From Oscheius sp. JU75 (lineage: Eukaryota > Nematoda > Chromadorea > Rhabditida > Rhabditidae), in contig JASJZC010000002.1 in assembly GCA_037178855.1 (NCBI GenBank), positions 8,982,869 through 9,046,868 of the forward strand: a stretch of DNA of 64,000 bases. The letters run 5' to 3'. The notes under the pieces are model-generated. The model was not told the DNA's origin. It saw nothing but the letters and a program-made list of their open reading frames with translations, and did no database searches. Positions 47,149 through 56,944 of the stretch are shown here, piece after piece (position 1 is the stretch's first letter; each line of letters begins with the position of its first letter). The translations under genes and the position numbers were made by a program.

Positions 47149-47771
47149 GGAGCTACTGACAAGGAGCACAATCAGAGAGATACGGAATCAGCGATATATT
47201 GGAGACTTACCAGCCATCAAAGGACTACGACGACTCTTTGGTCGACCTATAATCTCTCTTGACATGAAAGGACTTGTCGCCTTTTTGAGTGCTTGAATAA
47301 TTCTGTAAAATAAAACGTCAGAATTGAGTCACTTAACGTCAATGTATTAGCCTCAACCAACAAATTTCAAAAATCGAACTGGCGTGAGAATTAGGGTTGG
47401 GAAAATAGTGACTAGTGCTCTCTCAACCAAAATGTTAAAGAACTGTCAATTCCAACGTTTTTCTTTAAAGAGTATGCTGACAGGCTTTGTGCGGACACGG
47501 GGACGGAAACCACCAGTAACAGCGAGATACTGCCGTTCTAATGGGCTTCTCATTGAAGGCTTTTTTGTTAACAGATCTTCTTTCTGGCAACCAATAGCCA
47601 ACAAAGTTAGCTCCGGTTATCCGAGCTTAAAATTCCATCTACCCGAACAACAGTTTAGTCCAGTTCTAATCTTTATGGCTGCTCCAAAAAAGGTGTGGTT
47701 ATTGCCTAGCAATAGACAGAGTCTCTTCCATTCATTTCCTGAACTTTCTTTTGCAAATGTTTCTTGTTTAG
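47149..47771. other. Upstream region of the C-type lectin
   Basis: A 156-codon open frame (47384-47854) crosses this region in another frame of the lectin's first exon. It has no recognisable motif and is not called. The CTTGTTTAG acceptor at the end abuts the lectin ATG. Confidence 0.4.
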
Positions 47772-49280
47772 ATGTTTGTCCATACTTTGGTTATTTTTCT
47801 CTCTCTTCGGCTCGCCGCATCCCAGTCCCAGTGTCCGCCACAGTACTCATTTAACAGCATAAGCTCAAAGTTGGTTTCGGGCTATTGAAAATTTAATGGG
47901 CTTTAGGTGCTATCGTGTCTACGACAATCAAAGTTTGACTTTTATTGCCGCTTCCGGTCAGTGTGTCAAGGACGGAGGTCAACTGGCATCAGTTCATAAT
48001 GCCTTCGAGAATGCCTTCCTGTCCAGTGGGTTGTAGCCTATTCTGTCGAACTCTTTTAGATCTCTTCACGGACAACAGCCAGGACCATTGGATCGGATTG
48101 ACCACAATGTTGACAGGTGCCAGTTGGGGTTGGTTAGACGGCACCAATGTTGACTATACTCGCTGGACAACTGGACAGCCTGTAGCCGATCCGGCCGGAA
48201 GTTGTGCCTCAATGCTGGCTGGAGACGGAACATGGACGTAGGGTTATAGACAGAGAGACAGGGCGACAGAAAGACTATAAGACAGTTGCGTCTAATAGAA
48301 TTTTAGTGCCGGAGACTGTTCTGTGGAGTTAGCTTTCACCTGTGAAACAAATACTGTCGTTAAAACGACAACATCGACGACTACTACCACCACGACCAAG
48401 CCGAAGCGACGTGAGTCCCGAAAAATGATAGTTTAAGCTGAGTCCTCTGTCCTCCCTAGGCAAAAAGCTTGCGAAGTTCCAAGCTACGGGTAATTCACGC
48501 TGCGAACTGAAAGGTCGAAACTTCTGACTAAATTTTCGCGTAGACCAAAGTACTTTCAAGCTTTGCGATGCTGTGCGATCTGATAGCCCGTGATCTGTTC
48601 TACAACTGTGCAGGACATGCCAAAATTCAAAAGTACTTTGCTCCACCCACAACATCAGTCAGAAGTCGCTGACTTCCAGTATACAGTTACCATCGTTTGG
48701 AGTCTATTTAGCTTTTTTTTCGGGCAGTACACCCACCGGCTATAACTCAGAGGCCTCTGAAAAAAGGAGAGCATGAAATTTCAGCTGTTTGCGACAACGG
48801 TTGGGTATACTTCGATCACACGACGTTTTGTTATTATTTCGGGGAGGCCAAGCAGCAACAGTACGATGCTGCCAACCATTGTACCATCAACGACGCCTTC
48901 CTGGCTTCCGTTCATGATGCGGAAGAGAATGACTTCATCTACAGTAGCTAAATCTTTTCTGTTTAATTCGAGTTTCAGGCAACGGCGGAACAGGGACCAT
49001 TTGGCTCGGAAGTCACAGGACATCTCTTCAAAAAGGATGTGACAACTGTTTTGCCAATGACGACGGAACTGCGGTAAGGGGTCGACGAGGCCTATGTTAT
49101 GATATGTTTCAGTTCAACTACTGGAACTGGGCCAAAGGGGAGCCGAACGACAAGGACAATAAGGAGCTCTGTGTTCAGATGTACGGAGCCAAGGCCAAAG
49201 AGCCGTCCTATTGGAATGACGAACAGTGCAGCGAGGAATCGGACCACTTTGTTTGCAAGAAGTCTCCGACTTGGGTGTAG
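47772..49280 (+). CDS. Secreted protein with two C-type lectin domains
   Basis: Exons 47772-47869, 47907-48025, 48060-48237, 48307-48410, 48785-48943, 48979-49073 and 49113-49280 give 306 aa. A signal peptide (MFVHTLVIFLSLRLAASQ) precedes CTLD1 (CYRVYDNQSLTFIAA, GGQLASVHNAFENAFL, DHWIGLTT, WGWLDGTNVDYTRW). Its sugar-binding triplet reads QPV, not EPN or QPD. A Thr-rich linker (TTTSTTTTTTTKPKR) leads to CTLD2 (CDNGWVYFDHTTFCYYFGE, AFLASVHDAEENDFIY, WLGSH, GEPNDKDNKELC, YWNDEQCS). CTLD2 has both EPN and WND, the mannose-type Ca-dependent signature. Such nematode proteins are often intestinal or hypodermal immune effectors. The ATG abuts a GTTTAG acceptor. AATAAA lies at 49291. Confidence 0.9.
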
Positions 49281-49409
49281 AATAACCTGTAATAAAAGCA
49301 ACGGTTTTATTGTCTAGTGTGGTTTTTACGAATAGGGACAGAGATTAGAGAGTTCAGCGACAGGTAGCTTGCTTGATAAGGCAAAACAGGAACTTGGGTG
49401 GATACCAGC

Positions 49410-50706
49410 TCAGACACGGTGAAGGTTTTCAATAGATCGTAGAGTTCCGAAAGATCTTGCAGTGGCTCTTGGTGGCTCGTTTTCATCATTGGATGGAATT
49501 GGAGAATCTCTAGCCTGTGGACGATGATCAATCTAAACAGAGAGCTGATATAAGAGACAGAGACATCCACTCACCATTTCTTGGTCATTAGCCGTGCTTA
49601 TCCAAGGGTTTTTTAAAAGTTCTGACAGAGATGATCGTCCAGAAGGATCCCTAACTATTGTCAGTCTCAGCAGAGTCATCACATCTAGGCTGATGTCTGA
49701 GGGAAACTTGTGTTCACCTAGTGTGAGCTCATTCTTAGTCTTCCCGCAGATCATCTCGAACAACAGTACACCAACCGACCAAATATCTGCCTGAACTTGA
49801 TTGGAATCTTTCTATTTCAACCCCACCTTATGATCCAAAGACGTTTCAGGTGCACGGTAGGTGAGGCAGTTGCTTGATATATTATCCAAGCAGAACATGT
49901 TCAGCTAGAAAAACTTTCGCTGATGAAGATACAAACCTACCAAAATCGTCTTGTTACATCCCAAAAAGATAGTTTCCGGACTGAGGAAGCCGTGAACTAT
50001 GTTATTAGAGTGAAGGTACTGAAGTGCATGAACGACCTGACGGATCAGCCTGGAAGGGTATAAAGAGTTGGTAAATTAACTAACTTGGCAGCTTCTTTCT
50101 CAACCAAGGGTCCATTTTTGTTTAAATTTTCTCTTAAATTTTCTCTTCCTGAATACTGCTCGATTAGTACAATGTTCCTTCCATGTGGAAAGTAGCCATA
50201 TGTCCGAAGAATGCTTGGGTGTTTAAGAAGGCACAACCTATCCAGTTCTTTTTGCAATTCTACTCTTCTTTTGGGCTGTTCTTCTCTTTTGAAGACCTAA
50301 ATTTTTGCATTGAAAGTTTGTCAACGAAACACAGAGACCGGGAAATAAAAAGACAGAACGAGAGACAGAGACAGTAAGACAGTATGAAAAAAAGACAGAG
50401 AGGTAAAGAGACAAAGAGACAGAGAGAAATAGAGACATAGAAACAAAGAGGCAGAAAGACATAGAGACAGAACATGATTAGTTTACTTTCAAACAGCAAA
50501 TGAACTTCGACTTCTTCTCTCTTGCCAAATAGACAGTGTGGCGGGCATCATTTCTCAATTGACGACTCAAAGTGAAGTCTACAATTTTCCAGCTAGAGAG
50601 ATGATTGATAGCGATGACTTTGGACTTACGAAACTTGGGTTGTTTGCTGAGAATCAGCTGGCTCGACAGTTTGAGGAGATGTTGTCCGGGAAGAGTTCGG
50701 CGACAT
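49410..50706 (-). CDS. Aurora-kinase-derived pseudokinase
   Basis: Minus-strand exons 50630-50706, 50487-50592, 50085-50296, 49941-50049, 49827-49904, 49575-49790 and 49410-49532 give 306 aa. It tracks Aurora kinases closely: WKIVDFTLSRQLRNDARH, TVYLAREKKSKFICCLKVFK, LKHPSILRTYGYFPHG, ADIWSVGVLLFEMICGK, DPSGRSSLSELLKNPW. The glycine-rich loop has lost its glycines (LRNDARHTV). The ATP lysine (CCLK) and helix-C Glu remain. HRDIKPEN is replaced by HGFLSPET, DFG by MFC, and the activation loop with its Thr is nearly gone before YRAPET. It should not transfer phosphate and may act as a scaffold or decoy in Aurora complexes. All seven exons are open, so this is not simple decay. Confidence 0.87.
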
Positions 50707-51028
50707 TCTGGGATAACTGTTACACGTTTGAGAAATGACCGTTTACGAGTATTTCCGATGACCGTGTAGCCAAATTAGACGCGACATTCAGGAAAGGCAC
50801 AAGGAGAGAAAATCAATACTAGTTTGACCTTTCAGGCATTTTTCTGATTTAGATCTCGAGCAGCTACCAAAATATATTCGTGCTCTAATCTAAACCAAAG
50901 GGAGTCATCAGGTTTGAACGATTGCTCGCACTAACACAGATCTAGATCCAGCAATAAAGATTAACAGTCTGCATGCATCTGTTTGTTCCGCCGTCAGTAT
51001 CAACTGGTTATCGGGCCGTTTCCTGGGG

Positions 51029-51040
51029 GATAAAAGCGCG
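51029..51040 (+). promoter_or_regulatory. TATA-like box of the collagen gene
   Basis: GATAAAAGCGCG lies 27-38 bp upstream of the collagen start codon, in a short leader. Strong TATA-type promoters are usual for moult-cycled cuticle collagens. Confidence 0.45.
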
Positions 51041-51066
51041 ACCAGGATCAGTCTGTTTCATTCGAA

Positions 51067-52046
51067 ATGACATCGCCCATCCTTACAGCAGCTTGTGCTG
51101 TTTCGGCTCTAGCCATCGGCTTGGCTCTCTGCTTTAGTGTCGCCCTTCTTTCCGACATCAACTCCTTTTATGATGGGGTGAAAAGCGACCTGGACGAGTT
51201 CAGAGTGAGTTCTCTTTCCTACTTGCAAACCGAACATTTTGAGGGGTATGCTGACGATGCCTGGAAGCAGATGATGGTCTCCAACCCTCCCAACGTGATG
51301 GCCCGTATTCGTCGTCAGTACCAGGAGCGTCCTTCTGCTTCGGTCGAGTCTACAGGTTCAGGTGGACAGCAATGCAGTAAGTTTCATAACCATTCCTCTG
51401 TAACTGTGTGTAGATTGTGGTAGCACTGCTTCTGGTTGTCCTGCCGGTTCCCCTGGACCTCCTGGACCGTCCGGCCACGACGGAGAGCCTGGTCATCCTG
51501 GAGAGCCTGGTCACAACGGAATGGCTGGTATGATGGTCACCATGATGGAAGCCATGGGCGGATGTATCAAGTGCCCAGCCGGAGAAGCAGGGCCAGCTGG
51601 TCCTGACGGAGCTCCCGGGGCGCCAGGACCCAGCGGCAATCCTGGTCAAGATGGACAGGGAGGAGAGGCTGGTCCTGCTGGACCTGCAGGAGCGCCAGGA
51701 GCGCCTGGACCCAACGGAAATCCTGGTCAGCCGGGAAGCGATGGACAGCCTGGAGCTCCGGGAATGCGTCAATCGGCTGGAGCTCCAGGCCCTGCTGGCC
51801 CCGCTGGCCCCGCTGGACCTGCTGGAGCTGCCGGGCAACCTGGATCAAGCTCAGAAGGAGCTCCCGGCCCTGCTGGACCTCCAGGATCAGCTGGACATGA
51901 TGGTCAGCCTGGAGGACGTGGAGAGGATGGTCTGCCTGGATCCGATGGGGCTCCTGGATCAGATGGTAAGGTGGAAGACAGTCAAGAAATGTATTCTTTC
52001 AGCTGCCTACTGCCCCTGCCCTCCAAGAACTTCACACTTGGCTTAG
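51067..52046 (+). CDS. Cuticle collagen
   Basis: Exons 51067-51204, 51244-51376, 51414-51965 and 52003-52046 give 288 aa. The N-terminal cuticle-collagen domain is membrane-anchored (VSALAIGLALCFSVALLSDI) and contains the family block FYDGVKSDLDEF. A basic processing region (MARIRRQYQERP) precedes cysteine-flanked Gly-X-Y tracts: a short one (GSPGPPGPSGHDGEPGH), a Met-rich interruption (MAGMMVTMMEAMGGC), then a long one. The C-terminal cysteine pair is AYCPCPP. Subunits trimerise, are cut and tyrosine-crosslinked in the cuticle; the peroxidase at 41901 is a plausible crosslinking enzyme. The first intron (51205-51243) has no stop and a length divisible by three, so a retained form would stay in frame. 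AATAAA follows the stop at 52051. Confidence 0.96.
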
Positions 52047-52088
52047 ACAGAATAAAGCTGAATTATCAGTGAATATTTATTCGAAACA

Positions 52089-54950
52089 TTATTCTTTGTA
52101 TTGGTAGCCAGTCTTTAGTCCCTCGCTGTCCAAGATTCTCATCCAGGCTTGCCATTCCAACTCTCCCAAAGCCCATCGTTCGTTTCGAACCTGATTCTGC
52201 TCACGATTCACACCTCCAGCTCCGTGACTTGCTGTCTTGTTTGCCCTGTCTTGGGCTCCCTTGCTCGGCAGATGTAGATGCTCAATTCCTCCACAGCTCA
52301 TTGCTTTTACCTAAACTCGCGAGGTCCTAGTCTGTCAGCTAACATGTAGTTTTTTTTCGACAAGGTGACTGAACTTCTACCGGGGATGTTCAGTCCAGGA
52401 GGGGATGTTTAGTCTCATGGCCACTGTGACTATCCCTGTTGGCTATTCTGTATGGACGGACCTTTTTTTTACAATCATGGACTTCAAATCTCCAAATTCT
52501 AAAATTGCATTTCACGATCGAAAAGACGTATAATTTCGTAGCGATGTTAAGCAGTTAGTTAAAGATCTGTCTCTCGCAGCATGAATTTAATTGGATCGCG
52601 GCTTGAGTCAAATCAGTTTAGGTTTTTTGTTTCAGAGTCTAGACAAATAGCCGGCGAACCAAAACTGAATAATGGATTTATATTCCTCCCTGATTAGCGG
52701 TTGTTAGGCTCAGCCACCTCGAGGAAGAATCATAGCAAACTGCTAAGAATTTGTACCGCTACGAATGAGTCTGAACGTGACCTGAACACTTTTTTCAATC
52801 TTGCATGAGTGTAGTTTGAATGAAAAAGGCAAGGTTTTTTATAGCTGTTCCTTCTTCGGCTGGCAGGGATAGTCGCAGTGGCTGGACATATTGCCCATGG
52901 GACTGAACATCCCTCATGTGGGACGGAACATCACCCTCCTGAGCTGAACATCTCCGGAGAATGTTTAGTCCCTGCGCCGTCTTTTACGAGATTTTCGTCA
53001 CAAAGTTACAGTAATCCCAGCACTAAATAGTGATGGTGGTGAATTGCAGCATTTTTTTTTGGTTTGGTGACCTATTCGTTGGACGCAGACTCTACCTGAA
53101 TCTCACATGCTAGGATCAACAAGTACATGCGGAAGAAAGCTTCTGGAATGGTTCGGCCACAGACCACAAAGCCATGATTTCTGAGAATCATGACGTTTCT
53201 GCTTCCTAGATCTGAGACAAGCGAGGCCTTCTCCTCATCATCGACCAGAATTCCCTGAAAAAGCAAGACTAAGCTAGTTTTAGATCCCTTTTACCTGGTA
53301 CTCGTGATAGGAAGCTTCTCCTAGGATCATTGCCTCCTGGCTCAGTGGGAGTAGTCCGCATTTCATGCTCGAAACTGCAGCGACAACTGGAGTATGGAGA
53401 TGGAGAATGGCTTGAACATCGGGCCTTCCTTCATGAAGGGCCGAATGAAGAACGTAACCTGCCTTAACCTGCCTTATACAAAAACCATTCCACATATTCT
53501 TCGATGATACAAAATTAAGAGGGACAAATTAAGGAAATAAGAGTCCTTTTAAGCGAAATACTGTGTTTTGTGGTCAAGTAAGATTCGAGCGCGTGAACTC
53601 GCAAGCCCAGTTTCAACATTTTGCCCTCTCATGTTTAACCTTCAAAAGTTAGCTATTTTTCCCAATACAGAAGTTTCTATTTTACGCGTAGATTTCAAAC
53701 TGAACCACAACCTTGCAGACTTTTCAATGTTCCCATGCTCACAATTAGCCGAACTGGACAATTTTCTTCAAAGACTTTGAATTGGAAACTGAAGAGACAG
53801 AGACAGAGCAACGAACGCACTAAACTGAAGTAAACCGATTCACTAGTATGGTAGTCCCCGGGTAGATCTTAGTTATGCCCCCACCAATGTCATTTTGTTT
53901 CCCCTAGCACGATGTTTACAAAGGCGGGAGTGTTTCGAAATTCAAAATTTCTATAGTTATTTCAGGAAAAGAATACGAAAAAATTACTAGATTAGTCTAC
54001 TTTTAAACCCGTAAACAATTAAACATTCCTTGCCCTTCTTTTTTATCTTTACATTATTCCTGCTTTTTTAGTGTTTTCTTTCCTAAAATGCTTAGGCTTA
54101 GTGCCGCTAGGGTGAGCAAATTGAAACGGAAAATCCCTGACATGAGGAGCACTAGGGGAGCATAAAGAAAATGGGTGGGGGCAAAATGTTTGGGGACTAT
54201 ACTAACTTCTGTGGGATGCATATCTAAGATTTGTCCACGTTTCGCATTAGCAACCATGGCGGGGGAAGATATCTTAAATGCCGGCATCTTGGATATGCCC
54301 CTACCTGCCAAAAACGAGAGTAGTAGGGGGCTTGATTGACAAAAGGGGGTTCAGACAACTATCCAAAAGGTGGGGGCGGAATTTTTTGTGAGAGGAGGCA
54401 TAATTGCGTTTTCCCCATATTCCCCTCTCGTTCTCCAAACAAATCGTACCTGATTGATAGAGTGACTTGTACTGCCCTGGTCGATCACATTTCCCGCTAG
54501 ATCGACTTTGATCAGACTGGAGGCATTGATCTCGTGGTAGGAGAGACCGAATGGATTGATTAGGATCTCGTGGGAATGTGTGGGGAGCCTCACCTGAATG
54601 GCTTGCATAAATATGAATAAAACTAACCCACAGTCATGTGATTGTAAATAGATTGGCTCCAATGAAACTTGTCCACAAGACGGTATAGAGAGGCTAATTG
54701 GTTGCGAAGGCTCGTTTCTTCTTCCGAATAGTGACTCTTTCCATTGATATTAGCTATTTGCTTTTCTTCTCTTTTTCCTTCCTCTGAAAAGAGACGCAGA
54801 ACATCAGGAGTGTAATCCAAACTTACGTGCAAAAGGCATTTCAGAAGAGACAAGGGTACCAGATGGGAACATGTCTGAGAGAAAGCAAACGTGTGCAGGG
54901 CACTGATTGGGTGGGCGCAAATCGATGAAGTTGATACCATCGCTTGTCAT
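52089..54950 (-). CDS. Adducin head-domain protein (class II aldolase fold), no tail
   Basis: Minus-strand exons 54827-54950, 54632-54783, 54450-54593, 53295-53462, 53096-53254 and 52089-52310 give about 322 aa. It matches the head of adducin: [113 protein letters not shown] and [17 protein letters not shown]. The protein stops where normal adducins enter the neck and the MARCKS-like tail that binds spectrin, actin and calmodulin. It may heterodimerise with full adducins, or may be a divergent class II aldolase-fold enzyme. The LHLHTP histidines are at metal-ligand positions. The ATG abuts CGAAAAAG, a possible trans-splice site. AATAAA is at 52077-52082. Confidence 0.87.
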
Positions 54951-55900
54951 CTTTTTCGTAACTTTTTGGAAGTCAGTCTCGTAGAAGTTGGTAACCAGTT
55001 ATGAGAGAGAAAACAGAGAAACAGAAAAACATAGAGAAAGAGAGGCACAGATGTTGTAGATGTTGTGCCCACTCGTAAACCTGTTATAGGTCCCCCAGAA
55101 CTCATAAACTTTTCGCAGAAAGTGGAACAGACACTAAAAAGATGCTGCAGCTGTACCGGCTCGAAAACCCACCCAGTTACAGCTTTTTCCACGAAAGACC
55201 AAAATCTAATGGTTTGGCTGAAAGCTCACGAATTTTTAAGTTTCAGCACAGGGTAAAACCTATCGTCTTACCATGACACTTACCGTATGCTGAAATAGGG
55301 TAAGCCTTACAGGTACTTTTCAAGTTAATCGGCAGTTGGATGTTGTGAGAAACTTGAGCAAAGTTTTGCAAACTAAGATTGCTAACGCCTGGTTCTCCCT
55401 CCTTACGCAAGAAGTAGGCAATTGCTTATCCGTGTTCTTCGGGGCTAAAACGACATTTTTCGACGTTCCCATGTCCTGCAAAGTTATAGCTCTTGATCTG
55501 CTCTACAGTTTTGCGAAACGTCGTAAAATCAGAAAACGTCGTCTTGACCCTGAAAAACACGAATATACAAGTGCGTATTTCTTACGTAGGGAAGTGCTTC
55601 TAATAGAGGTTTTAGGATACAAACTTCAGGCAGACAGAGATGCACTGGCTACAAAAAATAGATGTCTTTAGAGCTTTTTACTCTGTTTCCAAATATCCTT
55701 CTTCAGTCACAATGGGTACGATTCTACTGTCGGATCACTAACAGCCCGCTGAGCAGTTGCCTAAAAGTTTTCCCACCCTCCTATAATAGCCGACGACATG
55801 ATTCTGACGAGCGGCTGTTCACATGCTTTTCAATTGGTTGTTTAAACGAGTGCGGATCCGGGAGACAATAACCTCATTCCTAATCCAGGGTTCCCACTTT
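54951..55900. other. Intergenic, adducin to the right-end region
   Basis: No supported gene. A 111-codon frame at 55336-55671 runs through the dispersed repeat copy and is not called. CAGAGA tracts lie near 55010-55050. Confidence 0.4.
55430..55575. repeat. Dispersed repeat copy 3
   Basis: TTCGGGGCTAAAACGACATTT, CCTGCAAAGTTATAGC, TTTTGCGAAACGTCGTAAAA and TCAGAAAACGTCGTCTTGACC parallel the two copies in the U2A' introns. It is more diverged. Three copies in one window suggest a common element in this genome. Confidence 0.5.
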
Positions 55901-56350
55901 ACAAGCCGCAGTTTATCGAGCTCAAGAAATTCAGGATATTGCGGTCGGAAGGGTACGGTTATCCGTAGTACTCTATCGCCTAGACATGTCGGCCGGCTTG
56001 ATTGATCTGGATCATCTGAAGAGTCTCATTTTAAAGAACAAGACATCATTATCAACAGTTCATACCAATGGACATATGCTAAGAATACAGAGAAGATTAA
56101 CGTGGCCCCTGCGCAAGGATGACACGCAAAATCGTGAAGCGTTCTAAATATTATTTCCAGTTCTTTTTAAACTTTCATCAATTATGGTTGTTCCTGGAAA
56201 TTCTTCCAAAGACTACGCTTCTTATACTACAAGGACCGCGACGACGCCATCTATAAGACCAAGAAGGACATGCAGAACTTTGTGGAGAACTTCAACGGCG
56301 ACTACAAGACTGCTTCCAAAGTGATTTGCACCGTGCTGATGGTTCTGTCT
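55901..56350 (+). other. Coding-like fragments around a U6 insertion
   Basis: Near 55898-56010 one frame reads LQAAVYRAQEIQDIAVGRV. Near 56212-56343 another reads LRFLYYKDRDDAIYKTKKD and QNFVENFNGDYKTASKVI, which looks like real helical protein. I could not join them into one frame. They may be exons of a gene split or broken by the U6-derived sequence at 56071-56155. Confidence 0.35.
56071..56155 (+). pseudogene. U6 snRNA pseudogene
   Basis: The sequence ATACAGAGAAGATTAACGTG followed by GCCCCTGCGCAAGGATGACA and CGCAAAATCGTGAAGCG is U6 snRNA, including the ACAGAGA box. The AGC triad of the catalytic core is changed (ATTAGCATGG to ATTAACGTGG). The 5' stem-loop is missing, about 9 bases are deleted before AATACAGAG, and no T4 terminator follows (AAATATTATTT). 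It is therefore a pseudogene, probably retro-inserted. Confidence 0.9.
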
Positions 56351-56639
56351 GTTGATTTCGTGCAATAATTGGTGTTCATAGTTGCGATAAATTAGAATAT
56401 AAACCCTTCACGTGTTTTCTTCGAGTTTGAGCCCGTTCAGAAAAAAATTGTTCAACAGGGAATTGTCATTCCAGGGAAATCCACTTTTCCGCCATTCTCA
56501 ATCCGGGATTCTCCCTTCCGGGCATCCACCCCCGGCATTCATTACTACTTATCCCTGTTTGCAAACGTTGCTCAGAGTTTGTGTCCTATTCATACTCTGA
56601 GGTACGTTTCATAATTCACTGTTTTTGAGTATGATAAAG

Positions 56640-56944
56640 TTAGGCCGAGGCAATACCGGCGGTCGACTACACCGACCGCGCGACACAGGCATCTTCATGG
56701 CAGGCACAGGCGCCCGTCTCAACACGGTCAAGACCAACAAAGATATCACGTAACAGTGTTTTTGGAGAGTCATATTTACAGGAGAGCTTCTCGTCTCCGA
56801 GAACAACAATGACGCGCTATGAGCTGAAGAAGAGTTTGTGCAGATGGACTTTGCCGGCATCGCCGGGCGCCATCTCAAAGTCTACCGCCTCCGTCGTGAA
56901 GAAGGAGATCCGGAGTATACTTAGGCAATTCGGCTCGGCTCAAG
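56640..56944 (+). other. Coding-like region upstream of the unrecognised 326-aa gene
   Basis: The frame GRGNTGGRLHRPRDTGIF and MAGTGARLNTVKTNKDI near 56645-56749 ends at a GTAACA donor. After TTTACAG, frames read GELLVSENNNDAL and, further on, FVQMDFAGIAGRHLKVYRL. They could be the end of another gene or upstream exons of the next one. I could not resolve the frame. Confidence 0.35.

Noticed and set aside
51350-51848. Long Ser/Arg-rich and Leu/Gln-rich frames opposite the collagen gene.
   Set aside because: They are shadows of the Gly-X-Y repeat in other frames.
55336-55671. 111-codon open frame.
   Set aside because: It lies over the third copy of the dispersed repeat found in U2A' introns and is not expected to be a gene.
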